From a virus: a stretch of DNA of 56,448 nucleotides. The DNA is taken from IMG/VR virus record IMGVR_UViG_3300046777_001585, positions 1-56,448 of that record. One strand, written 5' to 3'. Below the pieces are notes generated by a model. That model searched no databases and was not told the DNA's origin. It saw nothing but the letters and a program-made list of their open reading frames with translations. Of this stretch, positions 41,716-48,525 are shown in pieces. Each line of letters opens with the position of its first letter. The stretch's first letter is position 1. Made by a program: the position numbers and the translations under genes.

Positions 41716-41798
41716 CTGGAGACCAGTTCGCCGAGTGGTTCATCATTGTCGTCGGCTCTTTCACGCTCTACTGCTGCTTATGGCTAGATATCTTATAA
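41712..41798 (+). CDS. 28-aa single-span membrane peptide
   Basis: ATG 41712 overlaps the preceding stop (ATGA). The peptide begins MTGDQFAEWFIIVVGSFTLY and ends CCLWLDIL: nearly all residues after position 9 are hydrophobic, giving one membrane helix. The next gene starts inside it at 41780. Size and coupling suggest a small regulatory or lysis-related membrane peptide. No homologue is recognised, and a chance frame is not excluded. Confidence 0.45.
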   Translation: MTGDQFAEWFIIVVGSFTLYCCLWLDIL

Positions 41799-41941
41799 GC
41801 CTCCTTCGAGGCTCAAAGGAGCGGCTGACACGGGCTGACCGTGAGGAGATTGCGGATGAGATCGAAAGTCTGCTGCTTCGCCTGGATCTCGAGAAACAGT
41901 TAAGGGATGAAAAACCGAGGACCAAGGACCATGGAAGCTGA
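41780..41941 (+). CDS. Small charged helical protein
   Basis: From ATG 41780 the 53-residue product is MARYLISLLRGSKERLTRAD followed by REEIADEIESLLLRLDLEKQ, i.e. an amphipathic charged helix. It overlaps both its neighbours in other frames. The open frame extends upstream to 41666 without a ribosome site. Function is unknown. Confidence 0.5.
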   Translation: MARYLISLLRGSKERLTRADREEIADEIESLLLRLDLEKQLRDEKPRTKDHGS

Positions 41942-42131
41942 ACATCCGACACGGTTCTTTTACCAGGGGGCCCAGGTTCCGCAGGTGCCTTTCAGGGTAG
42001 CGGAATTCAGGGGATTTTTTCCTAATGAGAAAGCGTTCCGGCGGGCCATGGAGTGGGCCGCCGAACTTGAGCGACGGAATTGCCCGCGGCGCGCATGGAG
42101 AGTACGATTAGGCCTTGATGGCATATCCTGA
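41907..42131 (+). CDS. Small hypothetical protein with palindromic element at its start
   Basis: Two starts are possible: ATG 41907 (74 aa) and ATG 41931 (66 aa, MEAEHPTRFFYQGAQVPQVP). The extra residues of the longer form (MKNRGPRT) are encoded by GGACCAAGGACCATGG at 41919-41934, one of the CCATGG elements, so the shorter form may be ancestral. The rest has FRGFFPNEKAFRRAMEWAAE and a basic C-terminus. Function is unknown. Confidence 0.55.
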   Translation: MKNRGPRTMEAEHPTRFFYQGAQVPQVPFRVAEFRGFFPNEKAFRRAMEWAAELERRNCPRRAWRVRLGLDGIS

Positions 42132-42142
42132 GGGCTCAGTCA

Positions 42143-42640
42143 ATGAGGAAAATGCGTCGGCCTCGCCGGTACGCTGATGGCGGTCCAGCTACTTCTGCCC
42201 CTCCGGGCGGAAAAAGCAACGAGGACAAGGAAAAACTCCTGCAGTCCTACTTCAGCAAGAGCCCTGGCATCTCCAAGGAGGAACAGGACAGCTTCCGGCG
42301 TGCGCTCGGGCTTCCCATTCCAACAAGCACGACAAGAAAGCCCCCCTCTCGTTCCCCGAACGCCCAGGCTGCCGGAGAACGCAGGAAAAGGCCGCTAACC
42401 ACTCGCCCCAAAGCGAGGACCGCGGTTCCTGCTCCACGGACTCGAACAGCTCCCCCTCCGCCTCCTCCAGCCCCCGTTCAAGCTCCTGCTCCTGCCCCCT
42501 CACAGGGCGGAATGTTGGGCGGTGCCATGAATGCCATTGAAGAGCGAAATAAAATGCTTCAGGGCCTTCGGGGTGGCGGTCTTGTGAAGAAGAAAAAGCC
42601 AGTGGGCCGCATGCCGCGTCCTCGGCGTACCAAACGATGA
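42143..42640 (+). CDS. Basic Pro/Arg-rich protein
   Basis: The 165-residue protein starts MRKMRRPRRYADGGPATSAP. The RYADGG sequence is a signature seen in small virion-associated proteins of related phages. Its middle has a short helical segment (NEDKEKLLQSYFSKSP, SKEEQDSFRRALGLP), then long Pro/Ala/Arg-rich sequence and a basic end (GGGLVKKKKPVGRMPRPRRT). No catalytic motif is present. It could be packaged with or bind DNA, an inference from charge. Confidence 0.6.
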   Translation: MRKMRRPRRYADGGPATSAPPGGKSNEDKEKLLQSYFSKSPGISKEEQDSFRRALGLPIPTSTTRKPPSRSPNAQAAGERRKRPLTTRPKARTAVPAPRTRTAPPPPPPAPVQAPAPAPSQGGMLGGAMNAIEERNKMLQGLRGGGLVKKKKPVGRMPRPRRTKR

Positions 42641-42653
42641 AAGGAAATCAGAC

Positions 42654-43916
42654 ATGATCAAGAAGCCGATGATGGCGAAGCGCACCACCAAGGCCGCGCC
42701 CGCTAAGAAGAAGACCGTAGCGGCTAAGAAGAAGACCGTAGCGGCTAAGAAGCCGATGACCGTTGCCGGGAAGACGGTGAAGAAGTACCAGGTTGGCGGC
42801 CCCGCAATGGGCAGCCCTCGTGCCAATCCCACGGCGACCGTTGGAATGCAGCGGCCCACGATAACGCCGGGAATGACTGCCCCACAAATGAGGCAAGCCT
42901 ACGGCCAGAGCGCGGGCATGAATAGGGCGGAGGCCCAGCGGCGAAACGCCAGCATGGCTACCCCTGCAGCGCGTTCCGCCTCCGGCGGTTTCTTGGGTGG
43001 AATGCTGGCGCGCCAAGGCATGACGCCTCGTCCGGGCATGGGCGGCTCAATGATCGCCAACAACGGCGGCGGGCTGATTCCCAACAATGCCGGTGGCATG
43101 GGCCGTGGAATGCCTGTAACTCCCGCTCAGTTTGAACAGTCTCTCGGAGCAGATCGAAATAACTACGTCAGGAACGAGCGAGGAGACTTTTTCCTGCGTC
43201 CGCCTCCGGGCACAACTCCCGCGCAGGCAGAACAGATGTATAGGGCGCAAACGGCCCGACTTCAGGCGATGCAGCAGGGAGCGGGCGGCTCAATGATCGC
43301 CAACAACGGCGGTGGGCTGATTCCTCCCCCGAACTCGCGGCCTAACGTTCCGGGGATTACCCCTCCAATGAATCGCCCCGTTCGCACTCCTCCGCCGCGA
43401 CAGGGGATGCCGCAGGGAATGGACCCCGCAATGCAGCAGTACGCTCAGATGATGCAGCGGCGACAGGGTATGCCGCAGCAAGGGCAGATGCCTTCCATGA
43501 TGCAGGGTATGCAGGGATTGGGCGCGGCGCAGGGTATGCAGCAAGGGCGGGGAGTTCCTTCCCAGATCTCCGACCTGTACGGCGGGCAGCAGAGGCCTCC
43601 CATGATGCAGGGGATGCAGGCGCAGGGGATGCCGGCAATGCCTCCTATGAGGCAACTGGGCGCGGGGCAGCCGCTTAATCGAGCGCCTGCGCAGGGAATG
43701 GACCCATCAATGCAGCAGGAGGCTAACAGGCAGCTGGAGCAGGCTGCGCAGCTGGGTATGCAGGGATTGCAAGCGCCTGCGCGCTTCAGGAAAGGCGGCG
43801 AGGCCAAGAAAAAGGCCGCAGCGCAAGGTCGCATGGCCAAGCCCGCAGGGCGGGGACGCACGACTAAACCTGCAGTGCGTGGCCGCATGGCCAAGCCGAC
43901 ACGAGGGAAGAAGTAA
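42654..43916 (+). CDS. Histone H1-like tailed, Met/Gln/Gly-rich protein
   Basis: This 420-residue protein has an N-terminal Lys/Ala tail (AAPAKKKTVAAKKKTVAAKK) like bacterial histone H1-type proteins, then KKYQVGG. A long low-complexity body rich in Met, Gln, Gly and Pro (QGMPQGMDPAMQQYAQMMQR) follows, and a second basic tail (KKKAAAQGRMAKPAGRGRTT). GGSMIANNGGGLIP occurs twice (DNA 43041-43081 and 43284-43324). Both tails could bind DNA while the body forms oligomers. It may be a virion or nucleoid-type protein, but no family is recognised. Confidence 0.65.
   Translation: MIKKPMMAKRTTKAAPAKKKTVAAKKKTVAAKKPMTVAGKTVKKYQVGGPAMGSPRANPTATVGMQRPTITPGMTAPQMRQAYGQSAGMNRAEAQRRNASMATPAARSASGGFLGGMLARQGMTPRPGMGGSMIANNGGGLIPNNAGGMGRGMPVTPAQFEQSLGADRNNYVRNERGDFFLRPPPGTTPAQAEQMYRAQTARLQAMQQGAGGSMIANNGGGLIPPPNSRPNVPGITPPMNRPVRTPPPRQGMPQGMDPAMQQYAQMMQRRQGMPQQGQMPSMMQGMQGLGAAQGMQQGRGVPSQISDLYGGQQRPPMMQGMQAQGMPAMPPMRQLGAGQPLNRAPAQGMDPSMQQEANRQLEQAAQLGMQGLQAPARFRKGGEAKKKAAAQGRMAKPAGRGRTTKPAVRGRMAKPTRGKK
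42702..42752 (+). repeat. Tandem 21-bp repeat coding AKKKTVA
   Basis: Two exact copies of GCTAAGAAGAAGACCGTAGC+G (42702-42722, 42723-42743) and a partial third encode the Lys/Ala tail. Confidence 0.9.
43041..43324 (+). repeat. 41-bp direct repeat, two copies
   Basis: Copies at 43041-43081 and 43284-43324 (GGCGGCTCAATGATCGCCAA onward) differ at one base and encode GGSMIANNGGGLIP. Confidence 0.85.
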
Positions 43917-44101
43917 TGCCAGAGCAGCGAGAACCACGGCCCATGGGCCGTGGTCAGTCGGACGACAGCGTTACAATGAACGAGTACATCTCGTTGCTTC
44001 GATCCCTTCGTGAACGTGGCGCAGACCTTCCGGACTTTCAAAGTCCGGAAGATGTCATCGCGTTCGCCAGGGAGAAAGGCCTTCTGGAGTCACGCGAGTG
44101 A
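43916..44101 (+). CDS. 61-aa protein with palindromic insert near its start
   Basis: ATG 43916 overlaps the previous stop. The product is MPEQREPRPMGRGQSDDSVT then MNEYISLLRSLRERGADLPD and a helical end. Residues about 6-13 are encoded by a perfect 22-bp palindrome. ATG 43976 (MNEYISLL) could be an original start. A GTGA overlap couples it to the ADP-ribosyltransferase-like gene. Function is unknown. Confidence 0.6.
   Translation: MPEQREPRPMGRGQSDDSVTMNEYISLLRSLRERGADLPDFQSPEDVIAFAREKGLLESRE
43933..43954. repeat. Perfect 22-bp palindrome, CCATGG family
   Basis: The core CCACGGCCCATGGGCCGTGG (43934-43953) is self-complementary and extends by one A/T pair on each side. Related elements occur at 22211, 41919, 50916 and 52185. 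Confidence 0.85.
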
Positions 44102-45180
44102 GTAGAGGGGCTGGTGCCAAGAAGAGTGCTTCGCCGCGCCAGCAGTCCACCAGGGACTTTATCAAATCCGCGCTCGGAAGCACTGAGCGCGAACCTGGCT
44201 GGGAGTACGGTCAGATTCTTCCCGTTCGTGCAAGGAAAAACGAAGAAGGGGGGATGGAGCGGGAGTGGGGGCTAGGCTATAGCAACACTGCGAAGGGCAT
44301 GCTCGATGCGTTTACCCTCCCTCGCCGTGCGATGGAAGGAGAGGAAGTAACGCCAGAACAGGCCATGGAAATGGCCATGAACGTCACCGCGCCTGGCGTT
44401 GCCACCGCGCGGTATGCTCCGGGCGTTCTCAACATGCCCACGGTGTACCACGGCACCCCGCATAGGTTTGAGCCTACTCCTGATAATCCACTTGGGGAGT
44501 TCAGGGCCGCACAGATTGGGACTGGGGAGGGTGCTCAGATGTATGGGCATGGGATTTATCTTGCGGAGAATCCGGCTGTGGCGAAGGAATATGCGCGAAC
44601 ATTATCTGCGGATAGGGAGCAGGCAATTCGTCGCGCGTTGGCCGGATTTGATATGGAAGTGCGAGATTTGGAAATGCTGAAAAAAATTAAGTTGGGAGAA
44701 GCGCCATGGCCTAATAATCAACGCGGGCAACCGGTTTCTCCTGAGTTTATTGATAAACAGATAGCCGAACGGTCAGACAGCGTTAATGTGCTGCAATCAC
44801 TCAAAGAAAAGCTAGATGGGCTTAATAGCGTCTACACCGCTGACCTCCCAGACGAAATGGTCGACCGGATGCTGGACTGGGATAAGCCGCTTACAGAACA
44901 ATCTTTGGACGTTCAGAGAAAAATACAACAGTTAGTTGACAAAGAACTAGGAAAAGGAACGTGGTCGGTTTGGTCTAAAAACAACCCAGATTACCGTGAC
45001 CTTCGCGACAGTTTATTTGAAAACAAAACAGAACCAGAAATATCAGAACTGTTTAGGCAGGCTGGAATCCCCGGCATCAAATACCTAGACGCTGGCAGCC
45101 GCGACAAAGGCAAAGGAACCCGCAACTTTGTGGTTTTTCCTGGGGAAGAAAAGAAGGCAAAAATCCTAAAGAGGGACTGA
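44098..45180 (+). CDS. ADP-ribosyltransferase-like protein (ART-PolyVal type)
   Basis: The GTG start overlaps the previous stop. Of 360 residues, the N-terminal 110 resemble linker sequence of virion-linked phage proteins (GMLDAFTLPRRAMEGEEVTP). From about 114 the ART-PolyVal pattern appears: VYHGTPHRF, then IGTGEGAQMYGHGIYLAENP and AVAKEYA, and at the C-terminus GIPGIKYLDAGSRDKGKGTR with NFVVFPGE. In this family the domain is predicted to transfer ADP-ribose from NAD to proteins; it is often carried by polyvalent phage proteins delivered on infection. A helical insert of about 160 residues (44600-45060) is noticeably AT-richer than the flanks. Target and activity are unknown. Confidence 0.7.
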   Translation: MSRGAGAKKSASPRQQSTRDFIKSALGSTEREPGWEYGQILPVRARKNEEGGMEREWGLGYSNTAKGMLDAFTLPRRAMEGEEVTPEQAMEMAMNVTAPGVATARYAPGVLNMPTVYHGTPHRFEPTPDNPLGEFRAAQIGTGEGAQMYGHGIYLAENPAVAKEYARTLSADREQAIRRALAGFDMEVRDLEMLKKIKLGEAPWPNNQRGQPVSPEFIDKQIAERSDSVNVLQSLKEKLDGLNSVYTADLPDEMVDRMLDWDKPLTEQSLDVQRKIQQLVDKELGKGTWSVWSKNNPDYRDLRDSLFENKTEPEISELFRQAGIPGIKYLDAGSRDKGKGTRNFVVFPGEEKKAKILKRD

Positions 45181-45181
45181 A

Positions 45182-45331
45182 ATGAGCAAAGGTCTGTACG
45201 CCAACATCCACGCCAAACGAGCCCGCATCGCCGCGGGCTCCGGCGAAAAGATGCGCGCTCCAGGGAGTAAAGGCTCCCCGACGGACAAGGCGTTCCGTCA
45301 GTCCAAAAAGACAGCGAAGAAGCGCAAGTGA
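45182..45331 (+). CDS. 49-aa conserved basic phage protein
   Basis: The product begins MSKGLYANIHAKRARIAAGS and continues GEKMRAPGSKGSPTDKAFRQ, ending in a Lys-rich tail. I recognise this as a very widespread small phage protein (the MSKGLYANIxAKRxRIAAGSGEKMRxPG form), with no function known to me. It starts 2 bases after the ART-like gene and overlaps the endolysin start by 4 bases (GTGA). Confidence 0.8.
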   Translation: MSKGLYANIHAKRARIAAGSGEKMRAPGSKGSPTDKAFRQSKKTAKKRK

Positions 45332-45678
45332 TCGAGACCCTCGGACAGCGGCAGCGGCGCTTCACGCTCTATGTCGGCAAGCTCATCATCTGGGCATACG
45401 ACAACGGGTTTGAGTTGACCGTGGGCGACGCCTACCGCTCTCCAGAGACGGCGAAGATATACGCGGAGCGTGGAATCGGATCGGCCACCAGCTTACACTG
45501 CGAACGTCTGGCCATCGACCTGAACCTGTTCATCAAAGAGAAGTACCAAACCGACACTGCGGCCTATGCGCCGCTCGGCAAGTACTGGAAGTCTCTTCAC
45601 CCTGACTGTGCGTGGGGCGGAGACTTCCGCCGTCAGGACGGCAATCACTTCAGCCTGCGCTACGGGAACATGGCATGA
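45328..45678 (+). CDS. Endolysin, peptidase M15 family
   Basis: The 116-residue protein has the M15 zinc peptidase signature: GDAYRSPE (33-40), SLHCERLAID with zinc ligands His57 and Asp64, and GNHFSL with His107 as the third ligand. Family members (VanY-type, L-Ala-D-Glu or D-Ala-D-Ala carboxypeptidases) cut peptidoglycan cross-links. It has no signal peptide, so release needs the holin, whose gene overlaps its 3' end by 4 bases. The GTG start overlaps the previous gene. Confidence 0.9.
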   Translation: MIETLGQRQRRFTLYVGKLIIWAYDNGFELTVGDAYRSPETAKIYAERGIGSATSLHCERLAIDLNLFIKEKYQTDTAAYAPLGKYWKSLHPDCAWGGDFRRQDGNHFSLRYGNMA

Positions 45679-46091
45679 TCGCAGACGCAATCGCGGGCGT
45701 CGTCGGAAAAATCATCGACCGTGCATGGCCAGACCCTGCACAGAAAGCCGCTGCGCTTCTCGAGCTGGAGAAGATGAAGCAGGCCGGAGAGTTCAAACAA
45801 CTTGATACAGACATCCAGGCCATGCAGATGCAGGCCGATGTCAACAAAGTCGAAGCGGCAAGCTCAGATCCCTTCACCTCGCGTTGGCGACCTTTCGTCG
45901 GCTGGGTGTGTGGATGTGCGCTGGCCTGGCACTACATCGGGCGTCCGTTGGCGGGATGGGCGCTCCTGCTGGCGGGCAATGAAACGCCCATTCCAGCAGT
46001 TGACCTGGGGGACCTCATCGTAATTTTGCTGGGGCTCTTGGGCCTCGGAGGCCTCCGCTCCTATGACAAACTCCACGGAACGTCCAAATAA
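45675..46091 (+). CDS. Holin, GTA 3-TM type
   Basis: The 138-residue protein has an N-terminal soluble helix (AAALLELEKMKQAGEF, then ADVNKVEAASSDPFTSRWRP). The signature WRPFVGWVCGCALAWHYIG at 71-89 is the first membrane span, a second hydrophobic segment (LAGWALLLAG) follows, and a third is LGDLIVILLGLLGLGGL. This is the holin family named after the gene transfer agent. It would permeabilise the inner membrane to release the M15 endolysin encoded just upstream. It overlaps the endonuclease VII gene by 29 bases. Confidence 0.85.
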   Translation: MIADAIAGVVGKIIDRAWPDPAQKAAALLELEKMKQAGEFKQLDTDIQAMQMQADVNKVEAASSDPFTSRWRPFVGWVCGCALAWHYIGRPLAGWALLLAGNETPIPAVDLGDLIVILLGLLGLGGLRSYDKLHGTSK

Positions 46092-46485
46092 AAAGCGCTG
46101 TTCATCCTGCTGCGAAGTCAAGCCCCTCGACCAATTCTACCGACGAAAAGAGCGTCACCAGGCTGTCTGTAAGATTTGCCAAAACCTCTACCGACAAAAG
46201 TATCCGCGCCCCTCTGTGTCCGTGGAGAAGCGCAGAGAAACTCGTCTGCGGAAGTTCGGCATGTCCCTTGATGCGTTCTTCGAACTTCAGGAAGCGCTCG
46301 GCAGACGCTGCCAGATTTGCGGAACGCGGCCCGAGGGCCATCTGAGCGCGGACCACTGCCACTCCACAAACCGCTTTCGAGGCCTGCTCTGCTCGGCCTG
46401 CAACCTGGGCCTCGGACACTTCAAGGATGACATCAAGTCCCTGCGAAATGCTATCTTGTATTTGTTGAAATCAAAGGAGGAGTGA
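46063..46485 (+). CDS. Recombination endonuclease VII-like
   Basis: This 140-residue nuclease has an N-terminal zinc ribbon (Cys13, Cys16, Cys36, Cys39) and the endonuclease VII core: CQICG (83-87), DHCH (97-100), RGLLCSACN (106-114) and a helical end with LGLGHFKDDIKSLRNAILYL. T4 endonuclease VII resolves Holliday junctions and trims branched DNA before packaging. The four Cys around the core bind zinc, and the His of DHCH is catalytic. It overlaps both neighbours. Confidence 0.9.
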   Translation: MTNSTERPNKKRCSSCCEVKPLDQFYRRKERHQAVCKICQNLYRQKYPRPSVSVEKRRETRLRKFGMSLDAFFELQEALGRRCQICGTRPEGHLSADHCHSTNRFRGLLCSACNLGLGHFKDDIKSLRNAILYLLKSKEE

Positions 46486-46748
46486 CCGTGGTAAAGCATC
46501 AGGGGAGCCCATTTCATGATTCCGTAAACCGCCCCAGCCACTACCAGAGTTCGAGCGGCATCGAATGCATCGACGCTATCCAAGCCGTGGTCGAGCGGCT
46601 GGATGGATTCGAGGCGGTGTGCACCGCCAACGTCGTGAAGTACGTCTGGCGGTGGAAGGACAAGAATGGTGTCGAGGACCTCCGCAAGGCGCAGTGGTAT
46701 CTATCCCGACTTATCAAAACTCTGACTGAGTGTCCCCCTGCCGGGTAG
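46482..46748 (+). CDS. DUF3310 protein (SaV-like)
   Basis: The GTG-started 88-residue product shows the DUF3310 pattern: VNRPSHYQ, GIECIDAI, then NVVKYVWRWKDKNGVEDLRK and AQWYLSRLI. The family is widespread in phages and sometimes annotated as nucleotide-kinase related, although no kinase motif is visible. Its 3' end precedes a strong terminator, so it is the last gene of the lysis/accessory unit. Confidence 0.85.
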   Translation: MTVVKHQGSPFHDSVNRPSHYQSSSGIECIDAIQAVVERLDGFEAVCTANVVKYVWRWKDKNGVEDLRKAQWYLSRLIKTLTECPPAG

Positions 46749-46757
46749 CCCGGCCCT

Positions 46758-46781
46758 CGCCCCCTTACGGGGGCGTTTTTT
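46758..46781 (+). terminator. Rho-independent terminator
   Basis: CGCCCCC, loop TTAC, GGGGGCG and six T form a perfect 7-bp GC stem. A second inverted repeat, CCGGG-TAG-CCCGG, lies just before it (46741-46753). Confidence 0.9.
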
Positions 46782-46784
46782 GTG

Positions 46785-46814
46785 TTGACAGAGGCCTGCG
46801 ACCGGTCGCACAAT
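46785..46814 (+). promoter_or_regulatory. Promoter with 14-bp palindromic operator in its spacer
   Basis: TTGACA (46785-46790, consensus) and CACAAT (46809-46814) are 18 bases apart. The perfect palindrome TGCGACCGGTCGCA (46797-46810) fills the spacer. A leader hairpin CACGCC-ATCCC-GGCGTG follows at 46821-46837, ahead of the Shine-Dalgarno site CAGGAG. Confidence 0.8.
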
Positions 46815-46853
46815 TCGCTCCACGCCATCCCGGCGTGATACAGGAGACTGCAC

Positions 46854-47021
46854 GTGGAAGACAGACACTACCCATCACTGTTCGTGGAGGCCTGGGGATT
46901 TCTTCCCTCTGAAGCAAACGTTCGATGGTTCAAGGGCCTCAGCCCTTGGCGCAAACGAGACCATGTCGAAGAAATGCTCGATATGGTTTACGCAAAGAAA
47001 GACAGAAAGGAAAACGCATGA
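46854..47021 (+). CDS. 55-aa first gene of the accessory operon
   Basis: GTG 46854 follows CAGGAG at the right distance. The product starts MEDRHYPSLFVEAWGFLPSE and includes VRWFKGLSPWRKRDHVEEML, a Trp-rich then helical sequence. Its stop overlaps the next ATG (ATGA). Being first behind the palindrome-controlled promoter, it could be an early protein. No family is recognised. Confidence 0.65.
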   Translation: MEDRHYPSLFVEAWGFLPSEANVRWFKGLSPWRKRDHVEEMLDMVYAKKDRKENA

Positions 47022-47326
47022 ACTGGGAAACTGTTGCGCGCGGCGCACTGGCCGAGGGCCGCGGCTCATGGGACAAGCTCCACCGTCAGGAGCAGGCCTA
47101 CATCATCTCCGACTGGACCGAACGCGAGGGCAGGATCGAGATGCTCAACACATCTCCCGTAGACCTCGTCAACATGGTCGCGGACCTGTACGACCCTGAA
47201 CTCAACATGGACAAGAAATCAGGGCTCATGGAGCTTGGGAAAACCATTTGCGCCGGGTTTGCCGTGCATGCACGGCGCTCTGCTGAGAGCCTGTGGAAGC
47301 GTGAGGAGGTGCGTCATGGAGTTTGA
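47018..47326 (+). CDS. Small helical accessory protein
   Basis: From ATG 47018 the 102-residue product begins MNWETVARGALAEGRGSWDK and continues with LHRQEQAYIISDWTEREGRI and MDKKSGLMELGKTICAGFAV, mostly helical and charged. It is coupled to both neighbours by short overlaps (4 and 11 bases). Function is unknown; membership in the early accessory operon is clear from packing. Confidence 0.65.
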   Translation: MNWETVARGALAEGRGSWDKLHRQEQAYIISDWTEREGRIEMLNTSPVDLVNMVADLYDPELNMDKKSGLMELGKTICAGFAVHARRSAESLWKREEVRHGV

Positions 47327-47588
47327 CATCACACTGCGCGGCGAGCCCGCCACCGTTGTCGTCACTGCCTACTGCCCGGATCGTCCCGGGCAGTTCTCGG
47401 GCCACCCGGACACGTGGTATCCCGAGGAGCAGGGCTTCCTCGACTTCGAAGTATTTATTGACGGGGAGATGGTTTGCGATTTGACGGACACGGAGATCGA
47501 AGCGATTGAACGAGACGCGCTCGATCTTCTGGAATACGAGGCGGATCGTATGGCGGGGTACTACGAACAGGAGGAGCTGTGGGCATGA
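47316..47588 (+). CDS. Small acidic accessory protein
   Basis: ATG 47316 (GTGAGGAGG upstream) gives 90 residues: MEFDITLRGEPATVVVTAYC, then QGFLDFEVFIDGEMVCDLTD and an acidic helix. I recognise this kind of phage protein (a beta sheet with LDFEVFIDG, then DTEIEAIERDA) from accessory regions of many phages; function is unknown. The upstream frame to 47235 lacks a ribosome site. Confidence 0.7.
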   Translation: MEFDITLRGEPATVVVTAYCPDRPGQFSGHPDTWYPEEQGFLDFEVFIDGEMVCDLTDTEIEAIERDALDLLEYEADRMAGYYEQEELWA

Positions 47589-47863
47589 ACGACATGATTG
47601 AGAAGATTGCGGATTGTTTGCTGCAAAATCATATGGAATTGATGGCGGAGGTAAGTCATCTACGTGAGGAGGTTTCACGTTTGATGTCCTGCAAAGGAGG
47701 GGGCTTGGGTTTAACGCATAAAGAAGTGACTGAAATTATCCGTGGAAATATGAAAATTACCGACCCTTTATTACTTGACGCCGTGCATGCAGTAGCGGTG
47801 GATATAGAGATCGCGGTGCTGGATAAAAATGGACTGCTAGAAAAAGAAGGGGAAGAGGAGTAG
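47585..47863 (+). CDS. Small helical accessory protein, AT-richer
   Basis: ATG 47585 gives 92 residues; GTG 47579 is an alternative. Sequence: MNDMIEKIADCLLQNHMELM, AEVSHLREEVSRLM (coiled coil), then THKEVTEIIRGNMK and an acidic tail. Its codon choice is more AT-rich than its neighbours, suggesting separate acquisition. No family is recognised. Confidence 0.6.
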   Translation: MNDMIEKIADCLLQNHMELMAEVSHLREEVSRLMSCKGGGLGLTHKEVTEIIRGNMKITDPLLLDAVHAVAVDIEIAVLDKNGLLEKEGEEE

Positions 47864-47868
47864 CAGAT

Positions 47869-48525
47869 ATGCACGCACGACTGATTTCATATACCACCAC
47901 TCCGCTTGGAATTATGGCCCCGGAGCAGCTGATTGCTTACTGCGCGCGGGTGAGTAACCCGCAAAACCAGAACAGCCATGAGACAGCGGACAAGCTGCTG
48001 AGATACCTAATCGATCACAAGCATTGGTCACCCTTTGAAATGGTGAACGTGTGCATGGAAATCAAAACCACGCGCGACATCGCCCGGCAGATGTTGCGGC
48101 ACCGTAGTTTTTCTTTTCAGGAATTCTCGCAACGCTACGCCGACCCGACAGAGCTGGGATACGTATTCCGCGAAGCGCGATTGCACGACCCGAAGAACCG
48201 TCAGAATTCTATCGAGGGCGTCGGCCCGGAGTTGCAGCAGAAGTGGGATGCCTACCAGAACGAAATCATCAAAGCAGCACTCGACGGCTACAAGTGGGCG
48301 CGCGAGCACGGCATTGCAAAAGAAGTCGCACGGGCTTTGCTGCCCGAAGGGATGATGGAGAGCGTGTTGTACATGAACGGGAGCGTCCGTTCGTGGATTC
48401 ACTACTTAGATGTTCGCACCGACTCTTCTACCCAGAAAGAGCACCGGCAGGTGGCATTAGAGTGCGCGAAGATTATTATAGAGTTGATGCCGAGTCTAGT
48501 TAAGAAAGAAATCGAGGAGAAATGA
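47869..48525 (+). CDS. thyX: Flavin-dependent thymidylate synthase ThyX
   Basis: The 218-residue protein has the ThyX signature RHRSFSFQEFSQRY (77-90, fitting RHRxxSxxxxSxRY), the N-terminal ISYTTTPLG..AYCARVSNP block, HWSPFE, and the C-terminal NGSVRSWIHYLDVRTDSSTQ substrate-binding region. ThyX makes dTMP from dUMP using FAD and NADPH with methylene-tetrahydrofolate; phages use it to raise dTTP supply for replication. It overlaps the next gene (ATGA) and lies in the accessory operon. Confidence 0.95.
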   Translation: MHARLISYTTTPLGIMAPEQLIAYCARVSNPQNQNSHETADKLLRYLIDHKHWSPFEMVNVCMEIKTTRDIARQMLRHRSFSFQEFSQRYADPTELGYVFREARLHDPKNRQNSIEGVGPELQQKWDAYQNEIIKAALDGYKWAREHGIAKEVARALLPEGMMESVLYMNGSVRSWIHYLDVRTDSSTQKEHRQVALECAKIIIELMPSLVKKEIEEK

